This document shows positions 24,994-32,370 of a stretch of DNA of 37,135 bases, in pieces. Location of the stretch: assembly GCA_012026785.1 (NCBI GenBank), contig VEOW01000138.1, forward strand, positions 1-37,135, in the 5' to 3' direction. Both the position numbers and the translations under genes were made by a program. How positions within the stretch are numbered: position 1 is the stretch's first letter; each line of letters opens with the position of its first letter. The stretch is from Chloroflexota bacterium (lineage in GTDB: Bacteria; Chloroflexota; Limnocylindria; Limnocylindrales; CSP1-4). Under the pieces are notes generated by a model. That model worked only from the letters and a program-made list of their open reading frames with translations, did no database searches and was not told where the DNA came from.

Positions 24994-26001
24994 GTGAGGA
25001 ATCTGCAACGTTCGCCGCTCCTTGCCGCGCTGCTCATGCTGCCAGTCATTGCAGGCGTCTTGCTGCTCGCGCCGACGTCTCGCGCCGCCGCCGCGGCTCG
25101 CGAAGCGGCCCGGGACGAGCTGCGTGGCTACCTGGAGGACATCACCGGCGCGTCCCTCGCCCGCTACGGCGTGCGCGACGATCTCGGCCGGCCGATGCAA
25201 CCCGGGTCGATCATCGCCCGGCCCGGCGGTGGCTACGCGGCCGTCTACTTCGTCTGGGCGGACGACGGTCGAACCCCATCGGTCGAATTGGCCACCTCGC
25301 CGGATCTCGTCGAGTGGCGATGGCGAACGCGACTGGCCTACAGCGCCTCGCAGCCGACGATCGAACCCGGTGAGGACGGCGGCTTCGTCGTTGGCTGGGA
25401 GAAGGAGCCGCCGAACCACGTCCAGTTCGCCTGGTATCCGACCTGGCGAGCGCTCGTCCGCGCGGAACCGGACAAGCTCCTCGACGCACCGATGACCCTC
25501 TCGCCCTGCGCCGAGGGCACGCCGAGCCTGTATCGCGCCAGCAGCACCCACCTCGACGTCGGCCTCCACTACTACGACGGCTGCCGGATCGACCGGCTCG
25601 CCCGGGCTCGGACCGACTGGCAGCGCTGGACGGCCAAGCCCGCGGTCGAGCGGGAGGCCGCCGTCCGCCGCTACGGCGTCAAGGCCGGCGTCGGGGACCG
25701 CGACACCATCAACTTCCGGGGCTTCAACTTCACGCTCCAGGAGGGCATGACGATCGAGGACCGCTGGGACACCTGGCGGATCTACCTCCACGACGAGGCG
25801 ACCGGCACGGCCGCGCCGCTCGACCTTCGAACGCCCGCCGGCTGCGTCGGCTTCGCCAACCCCTCGGTCGAGCTGGCGACCTACGACGGGCTGCCGGCCA
25901 TCATCGCCTCGATGTTCGTCACCGCCGAGGGCGGCCGCGCCTGCGAGGCCGGGACCCTCATCTACGCCCGGACGCTCGATGCGCCGATCAGACCGTCTTG
26001 A
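24994..26001 (+). CDS. Exported protein, possibly a GH43-like beta-propeller
   Basis: A 335-aa secreted protein of uncertain family. Residues 1 to about 32 form a signal peptide (LLAALLMLPVIAGVLLLAP then TSRA-A). The repeats YAAVYFVWADDGR..VELATSPDLVEWRWR, QPTIEPGEDGGFVVGWE, GTPSLYRASSTHLDVGLHYY and FANPSVELATYDG look like propeller blades such as those of GH43 or sialidase-type proteins. I see no sure catalytic triad. The start is GTG 24994 with GAGGGAG upstream. It is the only plus-strand gene inside the phenylacetate region, and its 3' end overlaps the paaD-like gene by 14 nt. A link to the pathway is not implied. Confidence 0.75.
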   Translation: MRNLQRSPLLAALLMLPVIAGVLLLAPTSRAAAAAREAARDELRGYLEDITGASLARYGVRDDLGRPMQPGSIIARPGGGYAAVYFVWADDGRTPSVELATSPDLVEWRWRTRLAYSASQPTIEPGEDGGFVVGWEKEPPNHVQFAWYPTWRALVRAEPDKLLDAPMTLSPCAEGTPSLYRASSTHLDVGLHYYDGCRIDRLARARTDWQRWTAKPAVEREAAVRRYGVKAGVGDRDTINFRGFNFTLQEGMTIEDRWDTWRIYLHDEATGTAAPLDLRTPAGCVGFANPSVELATYDGLPAIIASMFVTAEGGRACEAGTLIYARTLDAPIRPS

Positions 26002-26452
26002 ACGACTCGAAGGGCTGGCGACAGGCGCGGCAGTAGCGGAGCGATCGGCACTGCGTCGGCCCGAACAGGTTGTCGAGGACGACGTCGGCCGAGCCGCAGA
26101 ACGGGCAGGTGGCCTCGTCGGGTGGCGCGAACCCGGAGGCCCGAAGACGCTCCCGCCCCTTCGGCGTGATGCGATCGGTCGTCCACGGCACGCGGAAGCC
26201 GAACTCGACCTCCACGGGACGATCGAAGGCAGCCAGCTTCTCCTCGACCGCCAACTGGATCGCGTCGAGCGCCGGGCAGCCGACGAACGTCGGCAGGAGC
26301 TCGATTCGAATGGCATCGTCATCGACCCGGACGTCCTCGACCATGCCGAGGTCGACGATCGAGACCGCCGGGATCTCGGGATCCGCCACCGCGGCAAGCG
26401 CCTCGAGAACGGCTTGGCGGTTCGGTTCGGTCGCCACCTCCCGGGCGGTCAC
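25988..26452 (-). CDS. paaD: 1,2-phenylacetyl-CoA epoxidase subunit PaaD
   Basis: A 154-aa protein with a DUF59/MIP18-like domain followed by a zinc ribbon. DPEIPAVSIVDLGMVEDV (about 24-41) and LLPTFVGCPALDAI (Cys59) are typical of PaaD; the ribbon has CPFCG (Cys116, Cys119) and YCRACRQPFESFK (Cys141, Cys144). PaaD probably helps mature the Fe-S cluster of the epoxidase reductase. I choose GTG 26452, which overlaps the paaC stop by 4 nt (GTGA) and gives a normal N-terminus; ATG 26500 would extend the protein 16 residues into paaC. It is the last gene of the paaR-A-B-C-D group and converges on the exported-protein gene. Confidence 0.9.
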   Translation of the reverse strand: MTAREVATEPNRQAVLEALAAVADPEIPAVSIVDLGMVEDVRVDDDAIRIELLPTFVGCPALDAIQLAVEEKLAAFDRPVEVEFGFRVPWTTDRITPKGRERLRASGFAPPDEATCPFCGSADVVLDNLFGPTQCRSLRYCRACRQPFESFKTV

Positions 26453-27258
26453 CACGCTGCGCCGACCTCCGAGCGGCGAACGCTCGTGAACTCGCGCCAA
26501 AGCCAGCGGAACGCGTCCGAATGGCCGGCGCGACCCTCCGGACCGTGTTCGATCGTCGGCGGCAGCGCGAGCTCCAGCGGCACCAGGATTCGCGTCAGGT
26601 CAACCCGCCAGGCCGCATCTGCGGCGGCGAGGGGGCGGGACAGGATGCCGGCGCGGAGCAGCTCGGGCTCGCCGTCGAGGCGCGTGAAGACCGTCGGGGC
26701 GACCGCCGCAGCCACCGCGAGCGCGGCCTCGAGACGGCCACGCGCGATGCGGCCGCCATTCGCCAGGCGCTCGACCCAGGCGACGACGTGCATCCGGTGG
26801 TAGCGCTCTTCGCGTCGGAGCTTCGCCACGAGGTCGGCGAGCGGCCCGTAGCCCGTGCCGATGGAGGCCAGTCGCGCCTCGTCGGCGAGCTCGTAGAGGA
26901 AGCGGCGGGCGATCGTGTCGGCCCAATCGCCCCGTGGCAGGTCGAGGAGCCGCGCGTGGCGGTACGCCTCGGGCTCGCGGTCATAGGCGATGGCGTCGGC
27001 GTCGCGGCCGTCATCGAGGACCTCGGCCAGCAGCTCGTACAGCGCCTTCGCGTGTCCGAGCTCGTCCTGGGCGATCGAGGACATCGCCACGTCCTCCTCG
27101 AGGATCGGCGCGATGCCGGTCCATTCGGAGTCCATGAACCCCCCGACGAACTCGTCGTCGGCCATCGTGAGCAGCAGCTCGGCGAGCGCGTCACGCCGCG
27201 GCGCGTCCAACTTCGCGGCGGCCTCTCGCGCCGCGCTCGGCACCTTCGACAGCGTCAT
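26449..27258 (-). CDS. paaC: 1,2-phenylacetyl-CoA epoxidase subunit PaaC
   Basis: A 269-aa ferritin-like helical protein, the non-catalytic partner that forms the PaaAC core. Conserved stretches include LLTMADDEFVGGFMDSEW, EEDVAMSSIAQDELGHAKAL, GDWADTIARRFLYELADEAR and REERYHRMHVVAWVERLA. PaaC keeps some metal-ligand-like residues (DELGHA) but in known systems does not hold the diiron centre. ATG 27258 overlaps the paaB stop by 4 nt (ATGA) and its own stop overlaps paaD by 4 nt, so B, C and D are translationally coupled. Length matches the family. Confidence 0.93.
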   Translation of the reverse strand: MTLSKVPSAAREAAAKLDAPRRDALAELLLTMADDEFVGGFMDSEWTGIAPILEEDVAMSSIAQDELGHAKALYELLAEVLDDGRDADAIAYDREPEAYRHARLLDLPRGDWADTIARRFLYELADEARLASIGTGYGPLADLVAKLRREERYHRMHVVAWVERLANGGRIARGRLEAALAVAAAVAPTVFTRLDGEPELLRAGILSRPLAAADAAWRVDLTRILVPLELALPPTIEHGPEGRAGHSDAFRWLWREFTSVRRSEVGAAW

Positions 27259-27653
27259 GCCTCGCCTCCGGTTCGCCGCCCTGTCGTGTCGTGCGCGGCG
27301 GCTCGCGCCCCCGGCTTCGACGTCCCGGCCTTGCCGCGGGCCGCGGCCAGCTTGTCGCGCATGACGTAGCCGCCCGGCTTCTTGAACGACCGATCGAGGG
27401 GCGGATCGAGCAGGTCCGGGTCATCGAGGACGTGGACGTCCGCCCGTCGAACGACCCACAGGCGGGTGCTCTCGTTTCGACGCCCGAACATCTCCCGGGC
27501 GTAGTGGACCGCCAGGACCGCATCGGGCGCCAGGACGTTGCCGCCGTGGATCATCGGCCCGCCCTCCTTCTCCTGGCGGAAGACCTCGTACGGTTCGAGC
27601 GTCCCGGCGGGACCGCCTTCGAGCGCCCGGTCGGCCGGCGGCTGGTCGGTCAT
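27255..27653 (-). CDS. paaB: 1,2-phenylacetyl-CoA epoxidase subunit PaaB
   Basis: A 132-aa PaaB protein, longer than the roughly 95-aa Escherichia coli form because of a C-terminal basic tail (about residues 100-132, AAARGKAGTSKPGARAA). The core is standard: YEVFRQEKEGGPMIHGGNV, APDAVLAVHYAREMFGRRNE and STRLWVVRRADV. PaaB bridges PaaAC heterodimers. ATG 27653 is preferred over 27683 because the shorter form begins with the acidic N-terminus common in the family. The gap of 181 nt to paaA is large for this operon and contains an AT-rich inverted repeat (27711-27764), hinting at a second promoter. Confidence 0.92.
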   Translation of the reverse strand: MTDQPPADRALEGGPAGTLEPYEVFRQEKEGGPMIHGGNVLAPDAVLAVHYAREMFGRRNESTRLWVVRRADVHVLDDPDLLDPPLDRSFKKPGGYVMRDKLAAARGKAGTSKPGARAAAHDTTGRRTGGEA

Positions 27654-27710
27654 CGAGCGGCTGCTCCACCGAACGCCGACCACACCCCCGCTCGGCTATG
27701 ACTGTCGCAC

Positions 27711-27764
27711 GAATATTCATTCCCGATCTGGCGGGGTCGGGGCGTGCGCCGATCATGAATATTC
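27711..27764. promoter_or_regulatory. AT-rich inverted repeat between paaA and paaB
   Basis: A perfect 10-bp inverted repeat, GAATATTCAT (27711-27720) and ATGAATATTC (27755-27764), spans 34 nt. Each arm contains the 8-bp palindrome GAATATTC; the two palindrome centres are 46 bp apart. It stands out sharply in GC-rich DNA, 58 nt upstream of paaB. It may be a pair of operator sites or an RNA stem. It is unlike the PaaR-type palindrome at 29465-29478, so another factor is implied. Confidence 0.55.
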
Positions 27765-27834
27765 CGGCGACGCTCATACGGGAGAGCCATGGCGTTCACC
27801 GACGAGCTCCCGGGCTCGGGTCCGGACGACACCG

Positions 27835-28824
27835 TCACGCGGCAACCGCCGGCGCCGCCAGGATCGTGTCGCGAACCCAGCGGGTCTCGTCGCGGTTGAG
27901 CCGCCGGAACTCCAACCGATCCTGGGACTTCGGGCCGTGGCCGGTGACGACGCTGCGCAGCTCGTCCCAGTCGGGCTCGGTGTAGCGCCACTCCCCCGCC
28001 GTTTCGTCGAACCGCAGGTCCGGGTCGGGAATCAAAAGCCCCAGCTCCCGGATCCGCGGCACGTAGATCGTCAGGAACTCCTGGCGCAGCTCCTCGGAGG
28101 TCTTGGCCTTGATCCGCCAGTGGAGGTCGCGGTCCTTCGAACGATCGCTCCGTGGGCCGTGCATCTGCATCAGCGGGCCCCACCACCGATCGAGCGCCTC
28201 CTGGACCAGCGCACGCTGCGAAGCCGTCCCGGAGACGAGCGTCACCACGACGTCCCGGCCGTGCATGATGTGGACCGACTCCTCCCAGCAGATCTTCTGC
28301 ATCGTCCGCGCATACGGCGCGTAGCTGCTGTCGCGCAGCGCCTGCTGAGCCACGATCGCCGCGGCGTCCACGAGCCAGGCGATGATCCCGATGTCGCCCC
28401 ACGATCGAGTCGGGTAGTGGAAGACGTTGTGGAACTTCGTCTTGCCGGCGAGGAGGTCCTCGAGCATCGCCTCGCGCGGCTTCCCGAGGTCCTCGGCGAC
28501 CCGGTACAGCAGCTGGGCGTGGCCGACCTCGTCCTGGACCTTCGCGGTGAGGGCCAGCTTCCGGCGCAGCGTCGGCGCGCGCATGATCCACTCGCGCTCG
28601 GGCAGGACGCCCATCAGCTCGCTGTTGGCGTGCATCTCGACGAAGCGCAGGACGGCGGTGCGGTACTCGTCGGGCATCCAGTCGGTCGCCTCGATCTTGC
28701 CGCCGGCGGTGACGTGGGCCTCGAAGTGGGCAAACCGCTCGTCATGCGGCAGGTCGAGGTTCCAGGGCCGCTCGCTGCGCTCGCGAACGGGGAGGACCGG
28801 GTCGAGGGCGAGAGGATCGGTCAT
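27835..28824 (-). CDS. paaA: 1,2-phenylacetyl-CoA epoxidase catalytic subunit PaaA
   Basis: A 329-aa diiron monooxygenase subunit that epoxidises the ring of phenylacetyl-CoA. Likely iron ligands are Glu69 (MHANSELMG), Glu99 and His102 (KVQDEVGHAQLLYR), and Glu182/His185 (ICWEESVHIMHG). FHNVFHYPTRSWGDIGIIAWLVDAA and LHWRIKAKTSEELRQEFL are family signatures. ATG 28824 has GGAGGCG 5 nt upstream; the longer frame is a shadow of the regulator gene. It follows the TetR gene by 29 nt, so the regulator and epoxidase are co-transcribed. The reductase PaaE, which feeds electrons to this subunit, is not encoded in the window. Confidence 0.95.
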   Translation of the reverse strand: MTDPLALDPVLPVRERSERPWNLDLPHDERFAHFEAHVTAGGKIEATDWMPDEYRTAVLRFVEMHANSELMGVLPEREWIMRAPTLRRKLALTAKVQDEVGHAQLLYRVAEDLGKPREAMLEDLLAGKTKFHNVFHYPTRSWGDIGIIAWLVDAAAIVAQQALRDSSYAPYARTMQKICWEESVHIMHGRDVVVTLVSGTASQRALVQEALDRWWGPLMQMHGPRSDRSKDRDLHWRIKAKTSEELRQEFLTIYVPRIRELGLLIPDPDLRFDETAGEWRYTEPDWDELRSVVTGHGPKSQDRLEFRRLNRDETRWVRDTILAAPAVAA

Positions 28825-28853
28825 CGGGACGCCTCCATGGGGCTCGCGGGGGC

Positions 28854-29450
28854 CTAGGGCCCCCCGAGCATTCGAAGGGACAGGTCGACGAGGTGGTCGG
28901 CGACGCGATCGGCCGGCAGGCGGCCGGCGGGATCGAACCAGGTCGCGACGCCGTTCAGGGCAGACAAGAGGGTCGTCGAGGCGATCGCCGGGTCGGTGAG
29001 CGCGAACGCGCCGATGGCGATGCCGTCCGCGATCCGGCGCCGGAAGCGCGCCTCGTAGGCATCGCGGCGGGCCAGGATCTCGGCACGCCGCTCGGGACCG
29101 AGGGCCCGCCACTCGTGGACGAACACGCTGGCCTCGTCGACGTCGCTCGTCAGGACCTCGACATGGGCCCGGGTCAGGGCCGCAAGGGCCTCGACAGGAT
29201 CGCCCGGTCGACGGGCCTCGGCGTCAACCTCGGCCGCATCGGCCGCCGCCTCGAAGCGCGACGCCGCGCGATCGACGATCGACCACAGCACGTCCTCCTT
29301 CGAGGCCACGTGGGCGTACAGGCTCGCGCCCTTGACCGACAGGGCCGCCGCGATGTCGCGGATGCTCGTCCCGGCGTAGCCGCGCTCGCGGAACAGGTCG
29401 CTCGCGACCTCCTCGATGGCCCGGCGGCGGGACAGCGCTGCAGTGCTCGT
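28854..29450 (-). CDS. paaR: TetR family regulator, PaaR-like, non-canonical start proposed
   Basis: A 198-aa TetR regulator as drawn. The helix-turn-helix reads RRRAIEEVASDLFRERGYAG, TSIRDIAAALSVKGASLYAHV and ASKEDVLWSIVDRA, typical of the family. The first in-frame GTG/ATG/TTG is GTG 29309, which would delete the whole DNA-binding domain. The frame is open further upstream but has only near-cognate starts. ACG 29448-29450, 7 nt after GGAG (29458-29461), gives a natural N-terminus (M-STAALSRRRAI). CTG at 29433-29435 is an alternative. It heads the paaA-D genes and has a PaaR-type palindrome in its own promoter. The ligand is probably phenylacetyl-CoA, by analogy. Confidence 0.85.
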   Translation of the reverse strand, partial: TSTAALSRRRAIEEVASDLFRERGYAGTSIRDIAAALSVKGASLYAHVASKEDVLWSIVDRAASRFEAAADAAEVDAEARRPGDPVEALAALTRAHVEVLTSDVDEASVFVHEWRALGPERRAEILARRDAYEARFRRRIADGIAIGAFALTDPAIASTTLLSALNGVATWFDPAGRLPADRVADHLVDLSLRMLGGP

Positions 29451-29464
29451 TGGGACGCTCCTAA

Positions 29465-29478
29465 CTAACGATCGTTAG
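29465..29478. promoter_or_regulatory. PaaR-type operator palindrome
   Basis: CTAACGATCGTTAG is a perfect 14-bp palindrome and fits CNAACGNNCGTTNG, the site I recall for Thermus thermophilus PaaR (TetR family). It begins 3 nt downstream of the predicted -10 box, covering the start of transcription, as expected for repression of the paaR-paaABCD operon. Confidence 0.75.
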
Positions 29479-29481
29479 GCG

Positions 29482-29511
29482 AGGGTAGCCAGTAGAGTCC
29501 GCGGCCGTCAA
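29482..29511 (-). promoter_or_regulatory. Predicted promoter of the paaR-paaABCD operon
   Basis: Read on the minus strand: -35 TTGACG (29511-29506), 18-nt spacer, -10 TACCCT (29487-29482). Transcription would start near 29475, inside the palindrome, leaving a leader of about 25 nt with the GGAG at 29458-29461. Confidence 0.5.
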
Positions 29512-29545
29512 CCTCAGCGATCCGTTCATCCGCACAGGCTGTCGG

Positions 29546-30175
29546 TCAGGGACCGAGGTCGTCCGGACAGGCGCTCGAGCAGAGCCAGATTCCATATGGA
29601 AGGACCGAAGTCCGTTCGACACCCTCAACGCTGTAGGTCACGTCCAGACCCCTGCCACCGGCCAGCTCGCCAGCCGACCAGGACACCTGCACGGCGAACT
29701 CGTCGAGTGGCTCCGCGGAGCCATCGGCCATCTGCGTTTCGGTCGGGCACATGGCACCGACCTGTTGGGTCGAGCCGGGATCGAAGCCACCGCCGATCTC
29801 GACCAGGGACTTGTGGATCAGACCCACGCCATCAAGACCGCGGACGAAGGGGTTGGGCCGAAGCGCGAACGCCTCGATGCGGATGTCGCCAGAGACTTCA
29901 TGGATGCCCACGGCGGTGATCGTTACTGTTCCTTCGCCCGTTAGACACAGTGGCATCCCGCCGAAGCTGATCGGGTGATCGTATGGCGCATTGTCCTGCG
30001 CGACGACCACGGAGTTCCCTTCGGGCATCGGCAGACGCAGCACCGGAAGGGCTTCGCCACAACCCCCACCAGCGATGACGAGCGCCACAAGGGTGAGGCC
30101 CCGAAAGCCACCGTTCGTGATTCGTCGCCGGCTTCCATGGGATCCCACTACCTGCCCGTATTCACGCACCCGCAT
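29546..30175 (-). CDS. Hypothetical lipoprotein
   Basis: A 209-aa predicted lipoprotein of no family I recognise. After a basic N-terminus, LTLVALVIAGGGC forms a signal with a Gly-rich lipobox and Cys39 as lipidation site. The mature part contains MPEGNSVVVAQDNAPY, CLTGEGTVTITAVGIHEVSGDIRIEAFALRPNP, VQVSWSAGELAGGRGLDVTY and WLCSSACPDDLGP, consistent with a small all-beta domain. Several cysteines (CLTG, MCPT, LCSSAC) could pair. Base composition of 29520-30260 looks less GC-rich than the rest, and the gene sits next to a toxin-antitoxin pair, so recent acquisition is possible. Confidence 0.65.
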   Translation of the reverse strand: MRVREYGQVVGSHGSRRRITNGGFRGLTLVALVIAGGGCGEALPVLRLPMPEGNSVVVAQDNAPYDHPISFGGMPLCLTGEGTVTITAVGIHEVSGDIRIEAFALRPNPFVRGLDGVGLIHKSLVEIGGGFDPGSTQQVGAMCPTETQMADGSAEPLDEFAVQVSWSAGELAGGRGLDVTYSVEGVERTSVLPYGIWLCSSACPDDLGP

Positions 30176-30258
30176 GAGTCAATCGTTCGTGGAGTCAGCG
30201 AACCCGCAAGTGCCGTTAGGCCCGCGAGCTCGAATAGGGTCGCCGATCGCGACGTGTG

Positions 30259-30284
30259 TATACTCGTGCGCATGAACGTGCGCA
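30259..30284 (+). promoter_or_regulatory. vapBC promoter, possibly leaderless, with TGCGCA repeats
   Basis: A -10 box TATACT (30259-30264) lies 7 nt before ATG 30272, so transcription may start at or next to the initiation codon. No ribosome-binding site is seen. TGCGCA occurs at 30267-30272 and 30279-30284 around the start codon and could be the VapBC autoregulatory site. A clear -35 box is absent. Confidence 0.45.
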
Positions 30285-30532
30285 CAAATCTCCTGCTGCC
30301 GAAGGATCTCGTCGAGGAGGTGGACCGGTTCGCGGGGCCGCGCGGCCGGAGCCGGTATGTCGCCGAGGCGCTCGAGGCGCGACTGGAGCGCGATCGCCGA
30401 TGGGAGGCGTTCCACGAGGCGGCCGGTGCCTGGAAGGATCACCCGCTCTTCCCGACGTCGGAGGCCGTGCAGGAATGGGTCAGGGCCGGACGGGCAGAGC
30501 GCACCTCGTTCGAGCGGGACGACCAGTCCTGA
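30272..30532 (+). CDS. vapB: VapB-type antitoxin (ribbon-helix-helix)
   Basis: An 86-aa antitoxin. The N-terminus NVRTNLLLPKDLVEEVDRFAG followed by RGRSRYVAEALEARLERDRR is a ribbon-helix-helix DNA-binding domain (about residues 1-45). The C-terminal half (WEAFHEAAGAWKDHPLFP, EAVQEWVRAGR) is the likely toxin-binding arm. ATG 30272 gives this domain at the very N-terminus; the longer upstream frame has no RHH features. The toxin gene starts 6 nt after its stop, so the two are co-translated. It is expected to neutralise the toxin and repress its own promoter. Confidence 0.87.
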   Translation: MNVRTNLLLPKDLVEEVDRFAGPRGRSRYVAEALEARLERDRRWEAFHEAAGAWKDHPLFPTSEAVQEWVRAGRAERTSFERDDQS

Positions 30533-30538
30533 CACGCG

Positions 30539-30916
30539 ATGCGGTACCTGCTCGACGCCACGTTCGCGATCGACTTCCTGCGCGGGCTCCCGGAAGCACA
30601 GGCCCGCCTCGAAGACATGCTGGAAGCAGGCGATGTCCCATGCATCAACGAGGTCGTCGCCTGCGAGGTGGCGACCGGGGTACCTGAGACCGATCGAGGC
30701 TTCATCGCCTTCCTGCGTCTCGTCGAGTTCGTCCAGCCGGGCCCGAATGCTGCGGTCACGGCAGGCCGGTGGCGGGGCGAGCTCCGCCGTCGAGGCATCA
30801 CCCTCAGCGTTCCGGATGCCCTGATCGCGGCCGCCGCGGACACGCTCGAGGCCCCACTCCTGACCCGCAACGTCAAGGACTTCGACCAACTCCCGATCAA
30901 GGTCGAGACGTATTGA
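30539..30916 (+). CDS. vapC: VapC-type toxin (PIN domain ribonuclease)
   Basis: A 125-aa PIN-domain protein. Expected metal-binding acidic residues are present: Asp6 in YLLDATFAIDFLRG, the Glu in INEVVACEVATG and the Asp in VPDALIAAAA; LLTRNVKDFDQLP is the usual C-terminal motif with the last acidic position. VapC toxins are Mg-dependent RNases cleaving tRNA or rRNA. ATG 30539 is 6 nt after the vapB stop. No frameshift or missing catalytic residue is seen, so the pair looks functional. A palindrome GGCCTCG-T-CGAGGCC lies at 30991-31005 downstream. Confidence 0.9.
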   Translation: MRYLLDATFAIDFLRGLPEAQARLEDMLEAGDVPCINEVVACEVATGVPETDRGFIAFLRLVEFVQPGPNAAVTAGRWRGELRRRGITLSVPDALIAAAADTLEAPLLTRNVKDFDQLPIKVETY

Positions 30917-31056
30917 CCGGCGGTACGTAGGACGACTTTCTCCCGGCGCTACCTGTAATCCCCGGCACTCCTCGCCCGTTTTGGGTCCACGGCCTCGTCG
31001 AGGCCATCGGTCTCATCCGGCCGTCGTCGCGGCGGCCACGACAGGGGGAGTGCCCA

Positions 31057-32265
31057 ATGACACGACAGGCGCGCCGAACGGGCGCCACCACGAAGCGGGC
31101 GAGCCAGATGGACGCCGCCACGCTCGCCGACACGCAGCTCACCGACACGATGGCCGTGCCGCAGGCCGAGCTGCTCGACGATCGAACCAGGGCGATCGGC
31201 AGCGCCACGGCCGCTTCGCACGGCCGTGGCCTGAGCCTCGGCCGCTCGCTGCCCGGCGCGCTCGTCGGGACGTTTCTCGTCGCCGGACTCGCCTTCGGCG
31301 CCGCCCTCGGGCCGAATGGGCTGCTGAGCGCCGGCGGGCCGAAGGGCGATGGCCACCACAGCGACAGCCCGAAGACCTACCAGGGCGGCGACGAGACCGT
31401 CGAGAAGACGCCCGCTCCGGACGCGGTGGTCATCAGCGACCCGACGATCAAGCCGGATCTCGACGTCGAGGCGACCGAGAAGCCCGTCATCGAAGCGACG
31501 GCCAAGCCGGAGCCCGAGAAGACCGCCAAGCCCGAGCCTCAGCCCGAGAAGACACCGAAGCCGGAACCCAAGCCCGAGCCGAAGGCAACGCCGAAGCCGG
31601 AACCCAAGCCCGAGCCGAAGCCCGAACCCGAGACGATCGGCATCTGGGCCGAGCTCGTCGAGGGCTACCCGGTCGTCGGCTGGGAGGCCTGTGACGGTGG
31701 GTTCGACTACTACAAGGTCGTCCGTTCGAAGGATTCGACGGTGTCCTGGCCGGCCGGCGATAACGACGAGGTCATTGCCGCGGTCGAGCCTGGCGGCAAG
31801 CGCAAGGCCTGGGACAAGCACTCGCCCGACGGGCGGAAGCTGTGGTACCGCGTCTTCTGCGTCGACAAGCGCGATGGTGCCTACAAGGTCATCGGGTCCT
31901 CGAACGCCAAGGGCATCGAGGTTCCCGAGCGACCCGACCCGACCCCGCCGCCCGACCCGATCGGACTCGCCCTCGAGGCGGACCTCACGGCCGAGGGCAA
32001 GGTCGAGCTGGGCTGGAGCGCCTGCAACGTGGACGGCTTCGTCTACTACAAGCTCGTCCGGGCGAATCACGACAACCCGTCGTACTTCCCATGGACCGAC
32101 GGGACGACCCTGCTCGCCGCGATCGGCGAGGTGAACAGCGTCGGCTGGCTGGACAAGCCGGCAGCCGGCCAGACCGTCTACTACCGGGTGCAGTGCCTCG
32201 GCTACTACGGCGACAGCAAGGTCCTCCTGGGCCAGAGCGATGTCGTCGCAGTGACGATCCCGTAG
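31057..32265 (+). CDS. Membrane-anchored protein with two Cys-paired FN3-like domains
   Basis: A 402-aa protein of no named family. Residues 1-60 are polar and presumably cytoplasmic; one membrane helix lies near 66-90 (LPGALVGTFLVAGLAFGAAL). A linker with Pro-Glu-Pro-Lys repeats spans about 145-192. Two homologous beta-rich domains follow (about 195-290 and 300-402); each has a YYK-VVR/LVR strand and a W/Y-YRV strand, plus a Cys pair (212/268 and 323/380). AGGGGGAG at 31043-31050 precedes ATG 31057. The same domain type occurs in the anti-sigma-like protein at 32966-34198. It may be an extracellular sensor or surface partner of that sigma system (inference). Confidence 0.72.
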   Translation: MTRQARRTGATTKRASQMDAATLADTQLTDTMAVPQAELLDDRTRAIGSATAASHGRGLSLGRSLPGALVGTFLVAGLAFGAALGPNGLLSAGGPKGDGHHSDSPKTYQGGDETVEKTPAPDAVVISDPTIKPDLDVEATEKPVIEATAKPEPEKTAKPEPQPEKTPKPEPKPEPKATPKPEPKPEPKPEPETIGIWAELVEGYPVVGWEACDGGFDYYKVVRSKDSTVSWPAGDNDEVIAAVEPGGKRKAWDKHSPDGRKLWYRVFCVDKRDGAYKVIGSSNAKGIEVPERPDPTPPPDPIGLALEADLTAEGKVELGWSACNVDGFVYYKLVRANHDNPSYFPWTDGTTLLAAIGEVNSVGWLDKPAAGQTVYYRVQCLGYYGDSKVLLGQSDVVAVTIP

Positions 32266-32370
32266 CCCGGAGCCCCACGTGATGCGCGGATGGGTTCACC
32301 CGGTGGGACCGGCGGGAGTACCGCTGGGCCATGGCCGGGTGGCCCGTCCGTCCGCAGCATCGGCTCGCCG

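Noticed and set aside
32290-32370. Upstream start for the sigma factor
   Set aside because: The added 27 residues are Gly/Pro/Ser-rich and unlike sigma region 1 or 2; ATG 32371 or 32395 is more natural.
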